From Sipunculus nudus (taxonomy: Eukaryota; Annelida; Sipuncula; Golfingiida; Sipunculidae): DNA of 64,000 bases. The position numbers and the translations under genes were made by a program. Positions 11,681 to 23,955 of the stretch are shown here, in pieces (positions within the stretch are counted from its first letter, which is position 1; each line of letters opens with the position of its first letter). Under the pieces are notes generated by a model, which was given only the letters and a program-made list of their open reading frames with translations, was not told the DNA's origin and did not search any database. The stretch lies in assembly GCA_026874595.1 (NCBI GenBank), contig CM049306.1, positions 54,344,019 through 54,408,018 on the forward strand, written 5' to 3'.

Positions 11681-12595
11681 GTATGTTTAGGAACTTTAAA
11701 ACTTTACTATATAATATATACAAGTCAGGCAGCGCTGACCAGCTCAGCATGGCAACTGTGAATGATTATTTAGCGGCAAATTACAATTCACTATCTAATC
11801 AGTCATTCTGTTCAAACGTCAGTCTTGATAAACGCTGTGAAGAGGGACACCCCTTTGAACTTATGAGGAAATAAATAAATAATATGTGACAGGAATAATC
11901 TGTATGTAATTTGAATAACTTTATGATAGGTATAGGCCTACTTAGGTGGGCAACGTTTTGAACTCCCCAGCACATATGTCATGATTATCTTGCATGTGGC
12001 AAGGTGTGTTTACTATTTACTTATGATGTATAGTCTGTGGACATTGCTGCATGATGAATATACATCATTTGGTATAAGATTTCCGTCAAAGCAAAATAAA
12101 CATTTCACGCACATCAATTTTGAATGTATAGTAATTATCTTTTTTTAACTGTAAAATTATCAGTTTAATTTTTCTCATTTATAATTAGCAAATGGATTTA
12201 TGATTGTGTATTTTATGTTTGAAAGAACTTTTCCAGGATTAAAATTCCTTGAAATATTTTAATATTTCAAAGATATTTCATGGAAAAAACAAACAATTTA
12301 CTTATAAATTTGTCAGAAAATCCAAATTTTTCCTCATTGATGATCAATATGACCCAAACTTACTAAATTTTTTTTTTAATAAAAATCCATTGAGAATTTT
12401 CTGAAATATTATGACAAAAGCACAAAACATGCAAATCCATGCAGCTGAACACAACCCTGTGTCATCTTCAGTGGTCTACTGGTAATCAGGCATATTTACA
12501 GATAAAATTTCTGTTACATGAGAAATGCCATGGTGCTCTCCATAAATCAGCTAATAAGTTTTATCAAGATGGTTCTAAGTATCAAATTTAAATAT
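11681..12595 (+). other. SAM-gene intron 1, first part
   Basis: AT-rich intron sequence with no recognised repeat or gene. Confidence 0.6.
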
Positions 12596-12605
12596 AATTT
12601 GGCAG

Positions 12606-12944
12606 ACTTCTGTGGTCTGGTGGTTAAGAACACAGAACTCAGAGCCAGCAGGGTGTGAGTTCAAATCTCAGCTGAGGTGGTGAGAATATCACAGTCGGCC
12701 CCTCCAAGTGTGAACTCTCTGCAGGCTTTATGGGAAGGCTGTGCACTACAGCCATGTATCACTCAAAAACAAGTGCATCTTTGGGGGGTTCCTCGGTGTT
12801 ATGACCCAGCAATGGGGATGATTACACACCCAGAACCTGCAGGTGCGGTAGATAACACTAGGACAGGGAGACACCAGGATACAAAAATGTGATATGATGA
12901 TTATGGAGTGCAACTGCCTTGTCACATAGTCCTTTACCAAAATG
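12606..12944 (+). mobile_element. tRNA-derived SINE, 339 bp
   Basis: The head resembles a tRNA gene. The A-box-like GTGGTCTGGTGGTTAAG is at about 12612-12628 and the B-box GAGTTCAAATCTC at about 12657-12669, spaced as in a tRNA. A tRNA-unrelated body follows. Flanked by a direct repeat, AATTTGGCAG at 12596-12605 and AATTTTGCAG at 12945-12954 (9 of 10 identical), consistent with a LINE-driven target duplication. No poly-A tail; the 3' end is CCAAAATG. Not an intact tRNA. Confidence 0.85.
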
Positions 12945-12954
12945 AATTTTGCAG

Positions 12955-13469
12955 ATCTATGTACATCTTAGATTAATAAGAATTAGATATTAGAGCATAA
13001 AATATATAATCCTAATCAGGTGTCAAGTGTTTTTCCCTAGTTTATGTTTGTACACATTTTGGTATTTCAAACTTTGGTAATAAATGGTTAGATTTAATGT
13101 TTGTTAGGGCCATGCAGGTTGGCTAATGGGAAGAAATCAAATAAAATATATATGTGAAGGACATGGCATTTGACTTGGGAGCTGACCACCCTGGCATAAT
13201 CCCTCAACAGTCAACTGAGCATCTCATTGCAAAAACAATGTTGAGACATCTTGATGGAACTTCGAAATGCTTCCTGTCTTAACTACAGCCGACTACAGTA
13301 GTAGGTCAGTGAAATGATTTAAAATGAATGTAGCATGGCCACAGCATTAGATGATACACCTGTTGGCTGCTGCCTGATTGAGCCATCCATCAACATTCCT
13401 TTGATAAGAAATCTGCTGCTGAAATCAGTGGTAATTAAACTCCTATTTGTAAATGACGTTTGTATATGA
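12955..13469. other. Intron sequence, no feature recognised
   Basis: AT-rich and unremarkable. Confidence 0.6.
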
Positions 13470-13807
13470 GGCCAAAAAAACTAAAAAGTATGGTTCTCAG
13501 GCACTGCGCACTTCAGTTTTAACCCCCCATCATCAACAAGTTTCATTATCATTTTCAACAGAATCTTACCAATTTTGAGCTCCAGCCGCTCAGACATTTC
13601 TTTCAAGAAGACAAAATAATACAATTTTGATAAGATTTCCTTTGTTATGTAATGCTTTCACCTGTTTAGCAAAAAATACTGTTATTATCATGTTTTTCCC
13701 TGATCGTGTGAAATTTTATCAAAACAGAAAAAAAAAGTTAAAAAATATTGCCCACCTGCACTGATTGAAAAAAAAGTGCCTGAGAACCAAACCTTTTTTT
13801 TTTGGCC
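13470..13807 (-). mobile_element. 338-bp MITE, copy 3, inverted
   Basis: Same family and exact length as the copies at 9216 and 10083 but in reverse orientation. Right flank TAA at 13808-13810, left flank TGA at 13467-13469, so one base of the target duplication has changed. Confidence 0.88.
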
Positions 13808-13810
13808 TAA

Positions 13811-14587
13811 GAATGATATTTTCTTTTTACAAACTGTACATTCTTCATGTTTTATTACTATAGAAGTACAAAATAATTTGCTTATTTTTTTATGTTTTGA
13901 AGTTTATTTTTAATGTGTTGTTTGTTTAACACTTATTATTGTGCATAAATTCATGTTGACCTTTATTAAAATTGATTACATAAAATTTAGATCCCCGGTA
14001 CATTGTATTTTAATATTGGCTTTCTTGCCCAGCCATCAGTCAGTCAACCAATATATTTTCCAGTCAGCCTGCCAAGCCATCATCTGTAAATAAACAGCAC
14101 CTGAGCTCAGACTAACCATCATTTTTCTTTCCATCATTTTATTTACTGCTACTGGCACCCATAGCGGAGAAATGAAAGGAATATCGAGTTAGCACAGGTA
14201 TCCATGATCCAGTTGCATATATAAACAGGATAATGGAACTTTTCTATTAATGGAATATTTTTAGTGATATAGAAATTGTATGGATTGTAGATAAATGAGA
14301 TTATACTGTATAAGTGTATTTGATGTCCATGATACACTTAAAGTTGGTCATTTTTATAAATGTATGAGAGGTAATTTGATAATATTGTGGTGACATGTTG
14401 TCGTTAAAGTGAAACTGATGAAGAATTAATGTTATAACAGAGAAACTAATAAAAATCTAATCCTATAAGGTACAAATGTATGGGTATAACAGCATATTAT
14501 TATTCTCTTGATTTATGCTGTTATAGTTGATATTAATAATTATGCACCATTTCAAAACATTCTCTTTAAAGCTACACCACTATTTCA
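13811..14587. other. Intron sequence, no feature recognised
   Basis: Strongly AT-rich, with no shared repeats found. Confidence 0.6.
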
Positions 14588-14996
14588 TTTTGAGCTCAGC
14601 TGACTATTAGTCATCTGAGCTATAGTTATGGTCCATTGTCCTTTGTCCATCCATCTGTCTGTCCATTAGACTTACACGTTTTTCTAAACTGTTAGACCTA
14701 TGAATCCAAAATTTGGCAAACTGTTAAATGTCCTTAAGAACTACTAATAAACTGAAAACTTGGTCACTGTGACTTCATTTCTTTTGAAAAATTAAGGAAA
14801 CCTCAATTTTTATTGATATTGATATGCCAAGGGCATATTCCGGGTAAGAAAATGGCGCCCGACTCTGTCAACCAACCTTGTCCTATATTATTTCTTGTTC
14901 TCAGACTTTATCTCCATTTGATATTATTTTATTATTTTAGATTTTTACCTTCAAGGTCAATAAAAGCTGAGCACAGTGAACCACGGGTCCCTTGTT
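14588..14996 (+). mobile_element. Short internally deleted copy of the 2.6-kb family
   Basis: Starts with the family's 5' hairpin (GAGCTCAGCTGAC ... GTCATCTGAGCTATAG) and the GTCCATCCATCTGTC microsatellite, then the TAGACCTATGAATCC segment. It ends with GCTGAGCACAGTGAACC and GGGTCCCTTGTTT. The interior is mostly missing relative to copies at 38.7, 48.0 and 60.0 kb. Divergent, so an old copy. Confidence 0.8.
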
Positions 14997-15904
14997 TTGC
15001 TTTTCAAGTTTAACCATCTGGATTGCAGCATTCCCTTTTTGGTGACGGGACAGAATGTATTTTTAGAATAGAAGTTTTATAAATGTCAGGGTCATCAGCA
15101 TGCAGCCTGCATATTTTCATCAATAACTATCTCAGTGTTAATATAACATAAACAACAGCTGCTTACTGTTATTTATAGTGAATCAGATTTAATTAATAAA
15201 AGTAGTTATCATTGTAATCAGACAGCAATATAATTACTTCACTGTTAAATTTACATTAATGATAACAAATTATGATAAGTGTAAAAATTATAACCACCTA
15301 CTGTCATTTGTTAATGTGCCAATCTGATTTAATTAATGAATAGTAACTGTGCCACAGTCTGTGTATTTTAACAGCTAGGTTGCTAAGACCATGCAGCCCT
15401 GATTACTTTGTCAAGTATGCATAGAATCAATACAAGATGTTCGTGTACATGTGTACTTAACTACTCCACGACCAGTATAAACTACGTTTCTTGATTCATA
15501 CTTTTGAATTTTCAGTTACAGGACTGTTGGTTACCATAGATTAACATAAAGTCTTAGGTTTTTTCCAGTAAAATTTACATATTTAATCTTTATTTCCTCT
15601 GTTTCTGCCAGATATTAATTTCTTAGATCATATAGGTTATTTTGTTAAAGGACATGCTTTTCAGCTGAGCACCATGACCCATTGGTCATAACCTGTATAT
15701 TCACATTAAACTTTCCAATGAATTTTTATGGAAATGTTGGAAAAAGTGTTTCTGGGAAACCCTTTGTTGTGGAGCCAGAACAAGTAGAGCATGCACGTCA
15801 TTCAGGAAGTCTGATGTATTTATCAGTTTTAACAAATTTTCTGTCATCTTTCATTGAAAAACTTGAGATGCAACTAAATTATCAAAGAACAAGGAAATAA
15901 TGTA
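14997..15904. other. Intron sequence with one 3'-end remnant
   Basis: At 15661-15687 a solitary sequence CAGCTGAGCACCATGACCC followed by ATTGGTC matches the 3' terminus of the 2.6-kb family, without its 5' end. Nothing else recognised. Confidence 0.55.
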
Positions 15905-15907
15905 TTA

Positions 15908-16178
15908 GGCCAAAAAAATAAAAGATATGGTTCTCAGGCACCGCTCATGTCAATTTTAACCCCTCGCATCAAAAAATTTTATTTTGATTTTCATCTTTCA
16001 AGAAGATAAAATGATACAATTTTGATAAGTTTTTCTTCAATATGTAGTGCTTTTACCTGTACAGCAAAAATATTCTGTTATTATCATGCTTTTCCTTGAT
16101 CAAAAAAGGTAAAAAAAATAACCCAACTGCACTAATTTAAAAAAAAAAGTGCCTGAGAACTATACCTTTTTTTTGGCC
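15908..16178 (-). mobile_element. MITE copy 4, 271 bp, inverted and deleted
   Basis: GGCC ends and the TGGTTCTCAGGCAC / GTGCCTGAGAAC inverted blocks are intact. Flanked by TTA at 15905-15907 and 16179-16181. About 67 bp shorter than full-length copies through internal deletions. Confidence 0.88.
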
Positions 16179-16181
16179 TTA

Positions 16182-16985
16182 GCTCAAGATGCTGCTTTAT
16201 AACCTGTTGTGAAGTTAATGTGTTTAAGATGATATTTTTATTCACATTTATACTATTTCACCATTTTCCAAGATCTTAGAAAGAAGAATATTCTCAATAT
16301 AGCAGGTCATTATGAATAATGACGCAATATCTAAGAAAAGCTGAAGCCACAACACTGTTATTACAACAAATAAAACAGGAACTTTACATTTCAGAGTAAT
16401 CATGTGATGTAATGCAGTGAGTTGTCCTGCTTTGTCATTTATTGTTGATGACATATCTATTGTTTGTTACAATGGCTGATCATGTCAGACTGTTAAAATA
16501 AATATATAAATCTGATTATGATCATATGGTCACATGGATTATTATTACTGTCAGGCAGTCTCGCACTGAGGTGACAGATAGGAGACTGTTTATAGAGTAT
16601 TGTCAAATAACTGTGGTTATCTGTCTCTTTTTAAACCAAGTATTGTCACGTGCCACTGGGCAAGCTCCAATGAAACATGCATAAAATGTATATTAGAACT
16701 TGATTGATATATTTTGGTGGTGCACAAAGTGTTTTTACATGTTGTTCTATTAAAACATGGGTGAAAAATTGCAATTTGCTATTTTTTGTTAGTTTCTATA
16801 TAAACTTACATGTGCTTAAGTGTGCAGAAACAGGGTAGACCCCTTGTACGAGAGATTTATTTGTAGATTGGAGTTATTACTAAACTCTTTCATTTGCAGT
16901 TGATGGGGCCACCTTAAGTTTTCATTATAGCTAGAAGTTATAATTTAGAGGTGCCTGTATTTATTTTGCAGGAAGGGGTCAATGG
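16182..16985. other. Intron sequence, no feature recognised
   Basis: AT-rich, with nothing assignable. Confidence 0.6.
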
Positions 16986-17157
16986 GTGTCATGCATAAAT
17001 ATTTTCTAAAAAAAAGGTTTTTGGTTAGACTCCTAAAAGGTTGTTGGTCTTGACTCCCAAAAACCCCCCGTCAGACATAAGCTTTGTCTTAATAAAGGTT
17101 GTTTTTTAGAGGGGGGAGGGTTTGACCCCCCAAACCCCTCCTCTGGATCTGCACCTG
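16986..17157. mobile_element. Probable hAT-type terminal fragment
   Basis: Ends with GGATCTGCACCTG, whose complement CAGGTGCAGATCC resembles hAT termini, and contains the G-rich block typical of such elements (GGGTTTGACCCCCCAAACCC). A matching left terminus is not convincing. Confidence 0.4.
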
Positions 17158-18379
17158 TTGTCCTTAAACATTTCAGGAAATGGATGAGAAAAAATGACAA
17201 AATAAAAATTTCAAAGAAAAAGGTGCCAGCCTTGGTATGACCCAGTGTAAAGATTCATGAATGTGACTAGAAGTGGGTTGAATGAACTTATACCTTTGTG
17301 ACAACTGTGTTTTTCTTTTGTCCTTTGTGTAGTCTTGTAAAGCCGCCTGCCGCAACAAAATGTCTTGCATGGTAAATGGACAACTGTTTCGTCACCTCCC
17401 CATATATAGAGATAAATGGTGTTTGAACACAATACATTAATAGTATTTTCCGGAAAAGGCAGTTTTATTTTCAATTTTACGGAGGGTTGACAATAAAACT
17501 TCTTCTCTATGGCCAAGTATCTTAATTTTCAATACAACTGCAATATATTGGCACTATAAGTACATTTTACTTTAGTTTTTGTGTATTCTGGTCTAAGAAG
17601 AAAGGGTTCATACTGTTCATAACCACCATGACAGAAGCAGTAAGAATTAATGTATACATAGCAGGGACAAATGCTTTGTGTACTGGTCCCATTTTATTAT
17701 GGTTATAGACATATTTAAAGTGGAAATTTATGCAATTTGGTTTTCATAACAGAATTGTGTCTTTAGAAAATGAGACACCCCAAATTGTGAAGGGTATTCT
17801 CCCCATTTTAGACACAGATCATTCTAAGCCTAGAATCACACCCAAGTGCATACATTTGGTGGTGACTAAAATGTACTCTCAGATATATTCAACATTTTAG
17901 TCACCCATGGTGGCTAACTCTTGTTACTTCTGTATCAGTCTCATGATTTTGACAGAATACCACAGCTAGTTGCTGGTCTTGTAAAATGAATTTGTATGTG
18001 TAAGACACTGACATCTGTGTGTTACGACCTTACCCCAAAATCATCCCTATATATGGTGATCATATTCAGATTATATGTTTGTATAACACCAAGTATAATT
18101 TCCTGCTGATGTTACAGATGATAGCAGCATCCTGTTTAGTGATACATGACATGGCTTTTTCAACATAGACCACTGTCAGCACATATTTAACGCAAGAATA
18201 AAATATTGTTTTATTTGACATCAGCCGTTGTAATATTCCTGTGAATATAGTGGAAACTTTGAATATATTCATTCACTTGATTCTTCATCATCAATTCAAG
18301 TAATTCATCGATTCAGTAACCATTTTTCAAATGCTAATACATTTAAAAAAAGAAGATATATAAGGTATAAGAGTATATA
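17158..18379. other. Intron sequence, no feature recognised
   Basis: Overlapping short frames only, with no domain signature. Confidence 0.55.
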
Positions 18380-18671
18380 AAAGTATGGTTCTCAGGCACT
18401 TCTTTTCATAAAACAGTACAGGTGGGCTATATTTATTTTTTACCTTTTTTTGTATGTTTCAATAAAAATGTCATATGATCAGGGGAAAGCATGAATATAA
18501 CAGAATTTTTTTTCCTTAACTGGTAAAATCACTACATAACAAAAGAAAACTTATTAAAATTGTATTATTTTATCTTCCTGAAAGCTGAAAATCAAAATAA
18601 ATATATTTGATGCAGGTTGTTAAAATTGTGGGCGGTGGGCCTGAGCACCATACCTTTTATTTTTTTTGGCC
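18380..18671 (+). mobile_element. MITE copy 5, damaged left end
   Basis: AAGTATGGTTCTCAGGCAC at the left and TTTTTTTTGGCC at the right match the 338-bp family. The left GGCC terminus is lost, internal deletions are present, and no target duplication is visible. Same orientation as the copy at 9216. Confidence 0.82.
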
Positions 18672-19232
18672 TTTGCATCTTTTACATTTGCTAAAATTTT
18701 ACAAAATTTGGCTTAGTGCCATGACCCATGGGTCCTTTTTTGTTTCTATGCTGGTGGAGCAGTTTACATCAAGCGTTGAAACTAGATCTTGGGCACACAA
18801 AATAGATAGTCCTTGTATCGTACCATGCTTTGCAGAGTTGACAGCCAGGGGGTTTCAGGATAGAAAATGCAAGAAATATAAAAATTGAAACAAAATGAGT
18901 CGGAGGTTAACATTCAATAACAGTTGAAGGGAAGGGTGCAATTCAGTGCATTGATCATTCAGTGTATTGTTACACCCCTACATTGTTAAACCTGCATGAT
19001 CTCTCAGGTATGTTGAAATTTTACATGTTGTCATATATCCAGGCATAAGAATTCACAATATTTCCAGGAAATTGTACCATATGAAGCCATTTGACCAGGT
19101 TTTCCATATTGTTATGGCAGCTTGTACCAAAAGTCTAGAAGAATTTGTAGAATCAGTTGGGACACTGAGCTGGCACCAGCAGTTGGTTAAGTATTATAAC
19201 ACAGTAGTAATGAATATCTGTTGTCTTTTCAG
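18672..19232. other. Intron 1, last part, with a 3'-end remnant
   Basis: At 18711-18741 GCCATGACCCATGGGTCC followed by T-rich sequence matches the 3' terminus of the 2.6-kb family. The rest is unremarkable up to the acceptor at 19232. Confidence 0.5.
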
Positions 19233-19295
19233 GAAGGTCTTGCAGAATTTTCAGAACATTTTTTAAGAAGAAAGATAGATGGCAAACAGTTAGCT
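19233..19295 (+). CDS. SAM-domain protein, coding exon 2
   Basis: 63 bp, 21 codons, phase 0 at both ends. Acceptor TGTCTTTTCAG, donor GTGAGT. Encodes EGLAEFSEHFLRRKIDGKQL plus A, which supplies helices 2-3 of the SAM fold; GL.EF and the IDGxxL turn are the diagnostic motifs. It joins exon 1 in frame to read ...NWLRK-EGLAEF. The preceding intron is 7.55 kb and the following one 26.9 kb. Confidence 0.88.
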
Positions 19296-20879
19296 GTGAG
19301 TATCAAATGTTCTTCTTCCTTCTTCTTTTAACAACTGCTGCATCACATATTCATTGATTGTGTAACAGACAGTGATGTAGGACATAAGTCCGGACTTGGA
19401 CTCGAGCCCATATTCGTCCACTTTTTAGGCACTTTGACGTGGACTCAAGCATTCTGGACTCGGACTTGTACTCAGACTCTGAGGTCAGGACCCGCGAAAT
19501 AAAGCCGAGTCATCTAGAGTCAAGTAAAAAATTCTGTCACATACTGAAAGATGTGCATGCATGTGAGAAATACTTACAGAACACTATAAGAGACTATAAA
19601 TTCCAAGCTTTAGCTCTTCATTAAGAGCTAAATGTAATTAAACATTTAAGTAGATTGAGTTTATGTAACCCTGCATTATGACTTCCTTAATGAAACCAGA
19701 TGCTGCAGCTGATAATAGCAGAACTGATTCTGAGTAGGTTATCAGTTCAGATTCAAAGTAAGTGACAGAAAAGCAGCACATCTTGTGAGCAGCATCTTCT
19801 CAATCATGTTAGGATGGGAATCCTTAGATCATGGAAAGTGATACACGCTTAATGCAGCGGTTATACACTCCAGTCTTTCCGGATATTTGCTATAACTGCT
19901 GCTTTCTTTGCTTTGACTGCTGCTTTGTATTACAAGATTTTCTGGTTTCTACACCAGGGCTGACACAGTGCCAGTAATTTAAATCAGTTCCATGACAGCG
20001 TGCCATCACATTGTGATAGCTTGGTGTCGCAGGTTTGAAAATTTGAGTTGGATGCATTATACATTTGTGATACCATGCTCTCATTAGTCTGATTACAATT
20101 CTGTGCCCTGTGCCTGGCCTGGTGGTGAAACCTGGAGAATCTTGTTATAAAAAAGCAGCGGTTAAAGCAAAGGAGATATAGAAGGAATGCAGTGTATAAC
20201 TGAGGCATGAGGAGTTTAGGATGGTGATCAATCAGTGGTTGAGATTCTGCAGACATACTCTTCCAAGAAACTGTTAGAAAAAGAGTTAAAAGTGCAAAAG
20301 TTAGGAAACATTACAGCTTGCCAGAGGTTCTCTGCCAAACAGGGGGTGGGGAAGGCAGATATAATCTAGAAATATGAAAGGTACCAAGTCCTTAATACAC
20401 AGAGTGTACCATCTTCACCCAACAAGATCTGCATTTTTTCATCATAAAATCTAAACAAAAATCCTTGGTGCTTGTTATACATAAAGGTATAATTTTCCAA
20501 ATATTTTCTGCTGCATTGAACATTGTTTGATAGGCCTTCAGACTGCCAAAATATCAGTTGGTGTTGTGTGATAATAACGGAATTTTAAGTAAATAATTAG
20601 AATTGGTTAATTTTCAATAAGATAACAATAGATTTTATCTTATTTATTGCTTTCATTTAAAAAAAACTTTATATATACCTTTAATTTGGCTTGCAACCCG
20701 AGAGAACTAATAATATGCACCTGTTTTCATCCTATCACAATCATCAGATGTGATCTGTTAACAAGTGGTTGATGTTATTATGTTATTATGTGCACAAAGC
20801 ACTCAGCCATGATCAGGTGGGAATGTATGAGAATTAGGATTATGCATGCATTTTGAAATGAGCTCTATCTGAGCCAGTC
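19296..20879. other. Intron 2, first part
   Basis: At about 19390-19520 there is a degenerate stretch of GGACTTGGACTCGAG-like words, similar to 42005-42110 and 42335-42440, probably a decayed interspersed repeat. Otherwise nothing recognised. Confidence 0.5.
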
Positions 20880-21043
20880 AGTGATTGGTCCAGACCAAAT
20901 CCTGATTAGGATTCAGTCGTTCCTAATCTTGGATCCAAATTGGATCTGGTCCAGCCCAAATCTGGGACAGTGTTTAGGCCAGACAGGACCCAGTTAGGGA
21001 TTTGATCTGGACCAATCGGCACCCAGATCAGGATCTTGACCTT

Positions 21044-21046
<3 letters not shown>
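20880..21046. repeat. Arm fragment of the TA-bounded palindrome family
   Basis: Degenerate iterations of GATCTGGTCCAGCCC-like words ending in ACCTTGACATATATA, the same terminal phrase as the right arm at about 33640-33676. It abuts the (TA)n into which the Tigger element inserted. Confidence 0.65.

Positions 21047-21083
<37 letters not shown>
21047..21083. repeat. (TA)n microsatellite
   Basis: Directly adjoins the left terminus of the Tigger-like element. Its right counterpart is the TATATATATATA at about 32203-32213. Confidence 0.93.
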
Positions 21084-21087
<4 letters not shown>

Positions 21088-21474
21088 CGATGCCACTTAT
21101 TTGCAAGTCGGTTAACAGAAAATGCCGCTTATTTGCAAGAAATTCTGAAAACCAAAACCATTTCCTATATGTTATCATTAAAAAAGTGCCGCATAATCGG
21201 AAGCCTCATAATCGCAAACTTCCGATTAACACAAGGGAAATATGAGCAGAAAGGTAGAAATCTCATGTTAAATGCAAGTACTTTAATGAGTCGGTGAGTT
21301 GTGTTTGTGTTATCCCAATAATGATCATAGACCGGAACATCAAAAGTAGCCACTGTGATAACTGCAGGTGCACATGTGTACAAAGGACCTTAATTACCCT
21401 GTGCTCGGTGATGCAGTTCCATACGGTCACAGCACACATCTCTTTGAAGTGGGTTAACAATGGTAGGTTAAAGT

Positions 21475-21688
21475 ATGTCACGCTTATTAAACACCTTGAT
21501 CACGACAGCCTTGGTAGCGGTAAACATGACAGGTACAAATAAGCGCCCTCTACTGATCATCAGCAAAAGCAAAAAACCGCGATGTTTCAGAGGCACAAAG
21601 AATCTGCCGGTAACTTACAGAAACAGCAGCAATTCATGGATGACTGGAGCTCTGTTTAAAGAATGGCTGACGGCGTTGGACAAACAAA
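21475..21688 (+). pseudogene. Tigger-type DDE transposase, fragment 1
   Basis: The frame reads ...NMTGTNKRPLLIISKSKKPR, then CFRGTKNLPVTYRNSSNSWM and TGALFKEWLTALDKQ. This is the middle of the DDE_1 endonuclease domain of Tigger/pogo/jerky proteins (the G..K.PLL.IGKSK.PRCF and W.T..LF..WL..LD signatures). Codons upstream of about 21510 lose similarity, and the first catalytic Asp is not seen. The frame ends at the hAT insertion, whose target duplication begins at 21681. Confidence 0.88.
21681..21688. repeat. 8-bp target-site duplication, left copy
   Basis: CAAACAAA, identical to 25520-25527 on the other side of the hAT-type element. Confidence 0.95.
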
Positions 21689-21744
21689 CAGTGGCGTACC
21701 TAAGGGGGGCGGCAGGGGCGGTCCGCCCCAGGCGGCACATTTTT

Positions 21745-23810
21745 GGGGGCGGCATTTCGAGGAATTAGTATAATAAGTGGCACAAGGAATTCCTCAAAAA
21801 ATACAAATTTATCCTTTTTGTCCCATGTTTAAGTATTTTAGGGATTATAAACTGGATAATTGAACCTACCAAATGATTAGCGAACGATTTGCACATGTTT
21901 GAGGGCTGCATTTCTGGGATTTAGTATAATCAGTGGCATAAGGAGTTCTGTAAATGTACAAATTTGGCCATTTTTTCCCATGTTCAAGTATTCCAGGGAT
22001 ATTAAACTGGACAATGGAACCTACTAAATGATTAGAGAATGTTTTGTACATGTTTTATGGGCGGCATTTCTGGGATTTAGTATTATCAGTGGCATAAGGT
22101 GTTCTCAACAAGTACAAATTTGACCTTTTTGTTCCATGTTCAAGTATTCCATGGATTATAAAATGGACAATGGAACCTACCAAATGATAAGCGAACAATT
22201 TGAACACGTTTGAGGGCGGCATTTCTGTGATTTAGGATAATCAGTGGCATAACGAGTTCTCAAAAAGTACAAATTTGACCTTTTTGTCCCATGTTCAAGT
22301 ATTCCAGGGATTGTAAACGCGACAGTTGAACCTACAGAATGATTAGTGAACGTTTTGTACATTTTATATGGGCGGCATTTCTGGGATTTAGTATAATCAG
22401 TGGCATAAGAAGTTCTCAACAAGTACAAATTTGGCCTTTTTGTCCCATGTTCAAATATACCAGGTATTATAAACTGGACAATGGAACCTACCAAATGATT
22501 AGCGAACAATTTGAACATGTTTGAGGGCGACATTTCTGGGATTTAGTATAATCAGTGGCATAAGGAGTTCTGTAAATGTACAAATTTGGCCATTTTTTCC
22601 CATGTTCAAGTATTCCAGGGATATTAAACTGGAAAATGGAACCTACTAAATGATAAGAGAATGTTTCGTACATGTTTTATGGGCGGCATTTCTGGGATTT
22701 AGTATTATCAGTGGCATAAGGAGTTCTCAACAAGTACAAATTTGACCTTTTTGTTCCATGTTCAAGTATTCCATGGATTATAAACTGGACAATGGAACCT
22801 ACCAAATGATAAGCGAACGATTTGAACACGTTTGAGGGCCGCAATTCTGGGATTTAGGATAATCAGTGGCATAAGGAGTTCTCAAAAAGTACAAATTTGA
22901 CCTTTTTGTCCCATGTTCAAGTATTCCAGGGATTGTAAACACGACAGTGGAACCTACAGAATGATTAGTGAACGTTTCGTACATTTTATATGGGCGGCAT
23001 TTCTGGGATTTAGTATAATCAGTGGCATAAGAAGTTCTCAACAAGTACAAATTTAGCCTTTTTGTCCCATGTTCAAGTATACCAGGTATTATAAACTGGA
23101 CACTGGAACCTACCAAATGATTAGCGAACAATTTGAACATGTTTGAGGGCGACATTTCTGGGATTTAGTATAATCAGTGGCATAAGGAGTTCTGTAAATG
23201 TACAAATTTGGCCATTTTTTCCCAGGTTCAAGTATTCCAGGGATATTAAACTGGACAATGGAACCTACTAATTGATTAGAGAATGTTTTGTACATGTTTT
23301 ATGGGCGGCATTTCTGGGATTTAGTATTATCAGTGGCATAAGGAGTTCTCAACAAGTACAAATTTGACCTTTTTGTTCCATGTTCAAGTATTCCATGGAT
23401 TATAAACTGGACAATGGAACCTACCAAATGATAAGCGAACGATTTGAACACGTTTGAGGGCGGCATTTCTGGGATTTAGGATAATCAGTGGCATAAGGAG
23501 TTCTCAAAAAGTACAAATTTGACCTTTTTGTCCCATGTTCAAGTATTCCAGGGATTGTAAACGCGACAGTTGAACCTACAGAATGATTAGTGAACGTTTT
23601 GTACATTTTATATGGGCGGCATTTCTGGGATTTAGTATAATCAGTGGCATAAGAAGTTCTCAACAAGTACAAATTTGGCCTTTTTGTCCCATGTTCAAGT
23701 ATACCAGGAATTATAAACTGGACAATGGAACCTACCAAATGATTAGCGAACAATTTGAACATGTTTGAGGGCGACATTTCTGGGATTTAGTATAATCAGT
23801 GGCATAAGGA
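21745..23810. repeat. 155-bp satellite with a 4-unit (622-bp) higher-order repeat
   Basis: About 13-14 units anchored on GGGCGGCATTTCTGGGATTT, starting near 21757, 21903, 22060, 22214, 22370, 22525, 22681, 22836, 22992, 23147, 23303, 23458, 23614 and 23770. Period is 155-156 bp. Every fourth unit is nearly identical, giving a 622-bp higher-order period (for example the GGGCGACATTTCTGGG unit at about 22525, 23147, 23770). Frames of 61 and 118 codons on the minus strand recur every 622 bp and are by-products. Confidence 0.95.
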
Positions 23811-23955
23811 GTTCCTCAAAAAGTTCAAATTCGACCTTTTTGTCCCTTTTCAAGAATTTCAGGGATTAAACACTTGTCAGTGGAACCAACCAATTTATTT
23901 GCGAACGATCTCTATAGAGGCAAGCTATACGCAAAAAAGAAATACATATCTGTAG

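Noticed and set aside
12606-12690. A functional tRNA gene
   Set aside because: The stems do not pair as a cloverleaf and a tRNA-unrelated body follows; a SINE head fits better.
22177-23777. Repeated 118- and 61-codon frames as a protein tandem repeat
   Set aside because: They recur with the 622-bp satellite period, occur on both strands and have no domain; by-products of the DNA satellite.
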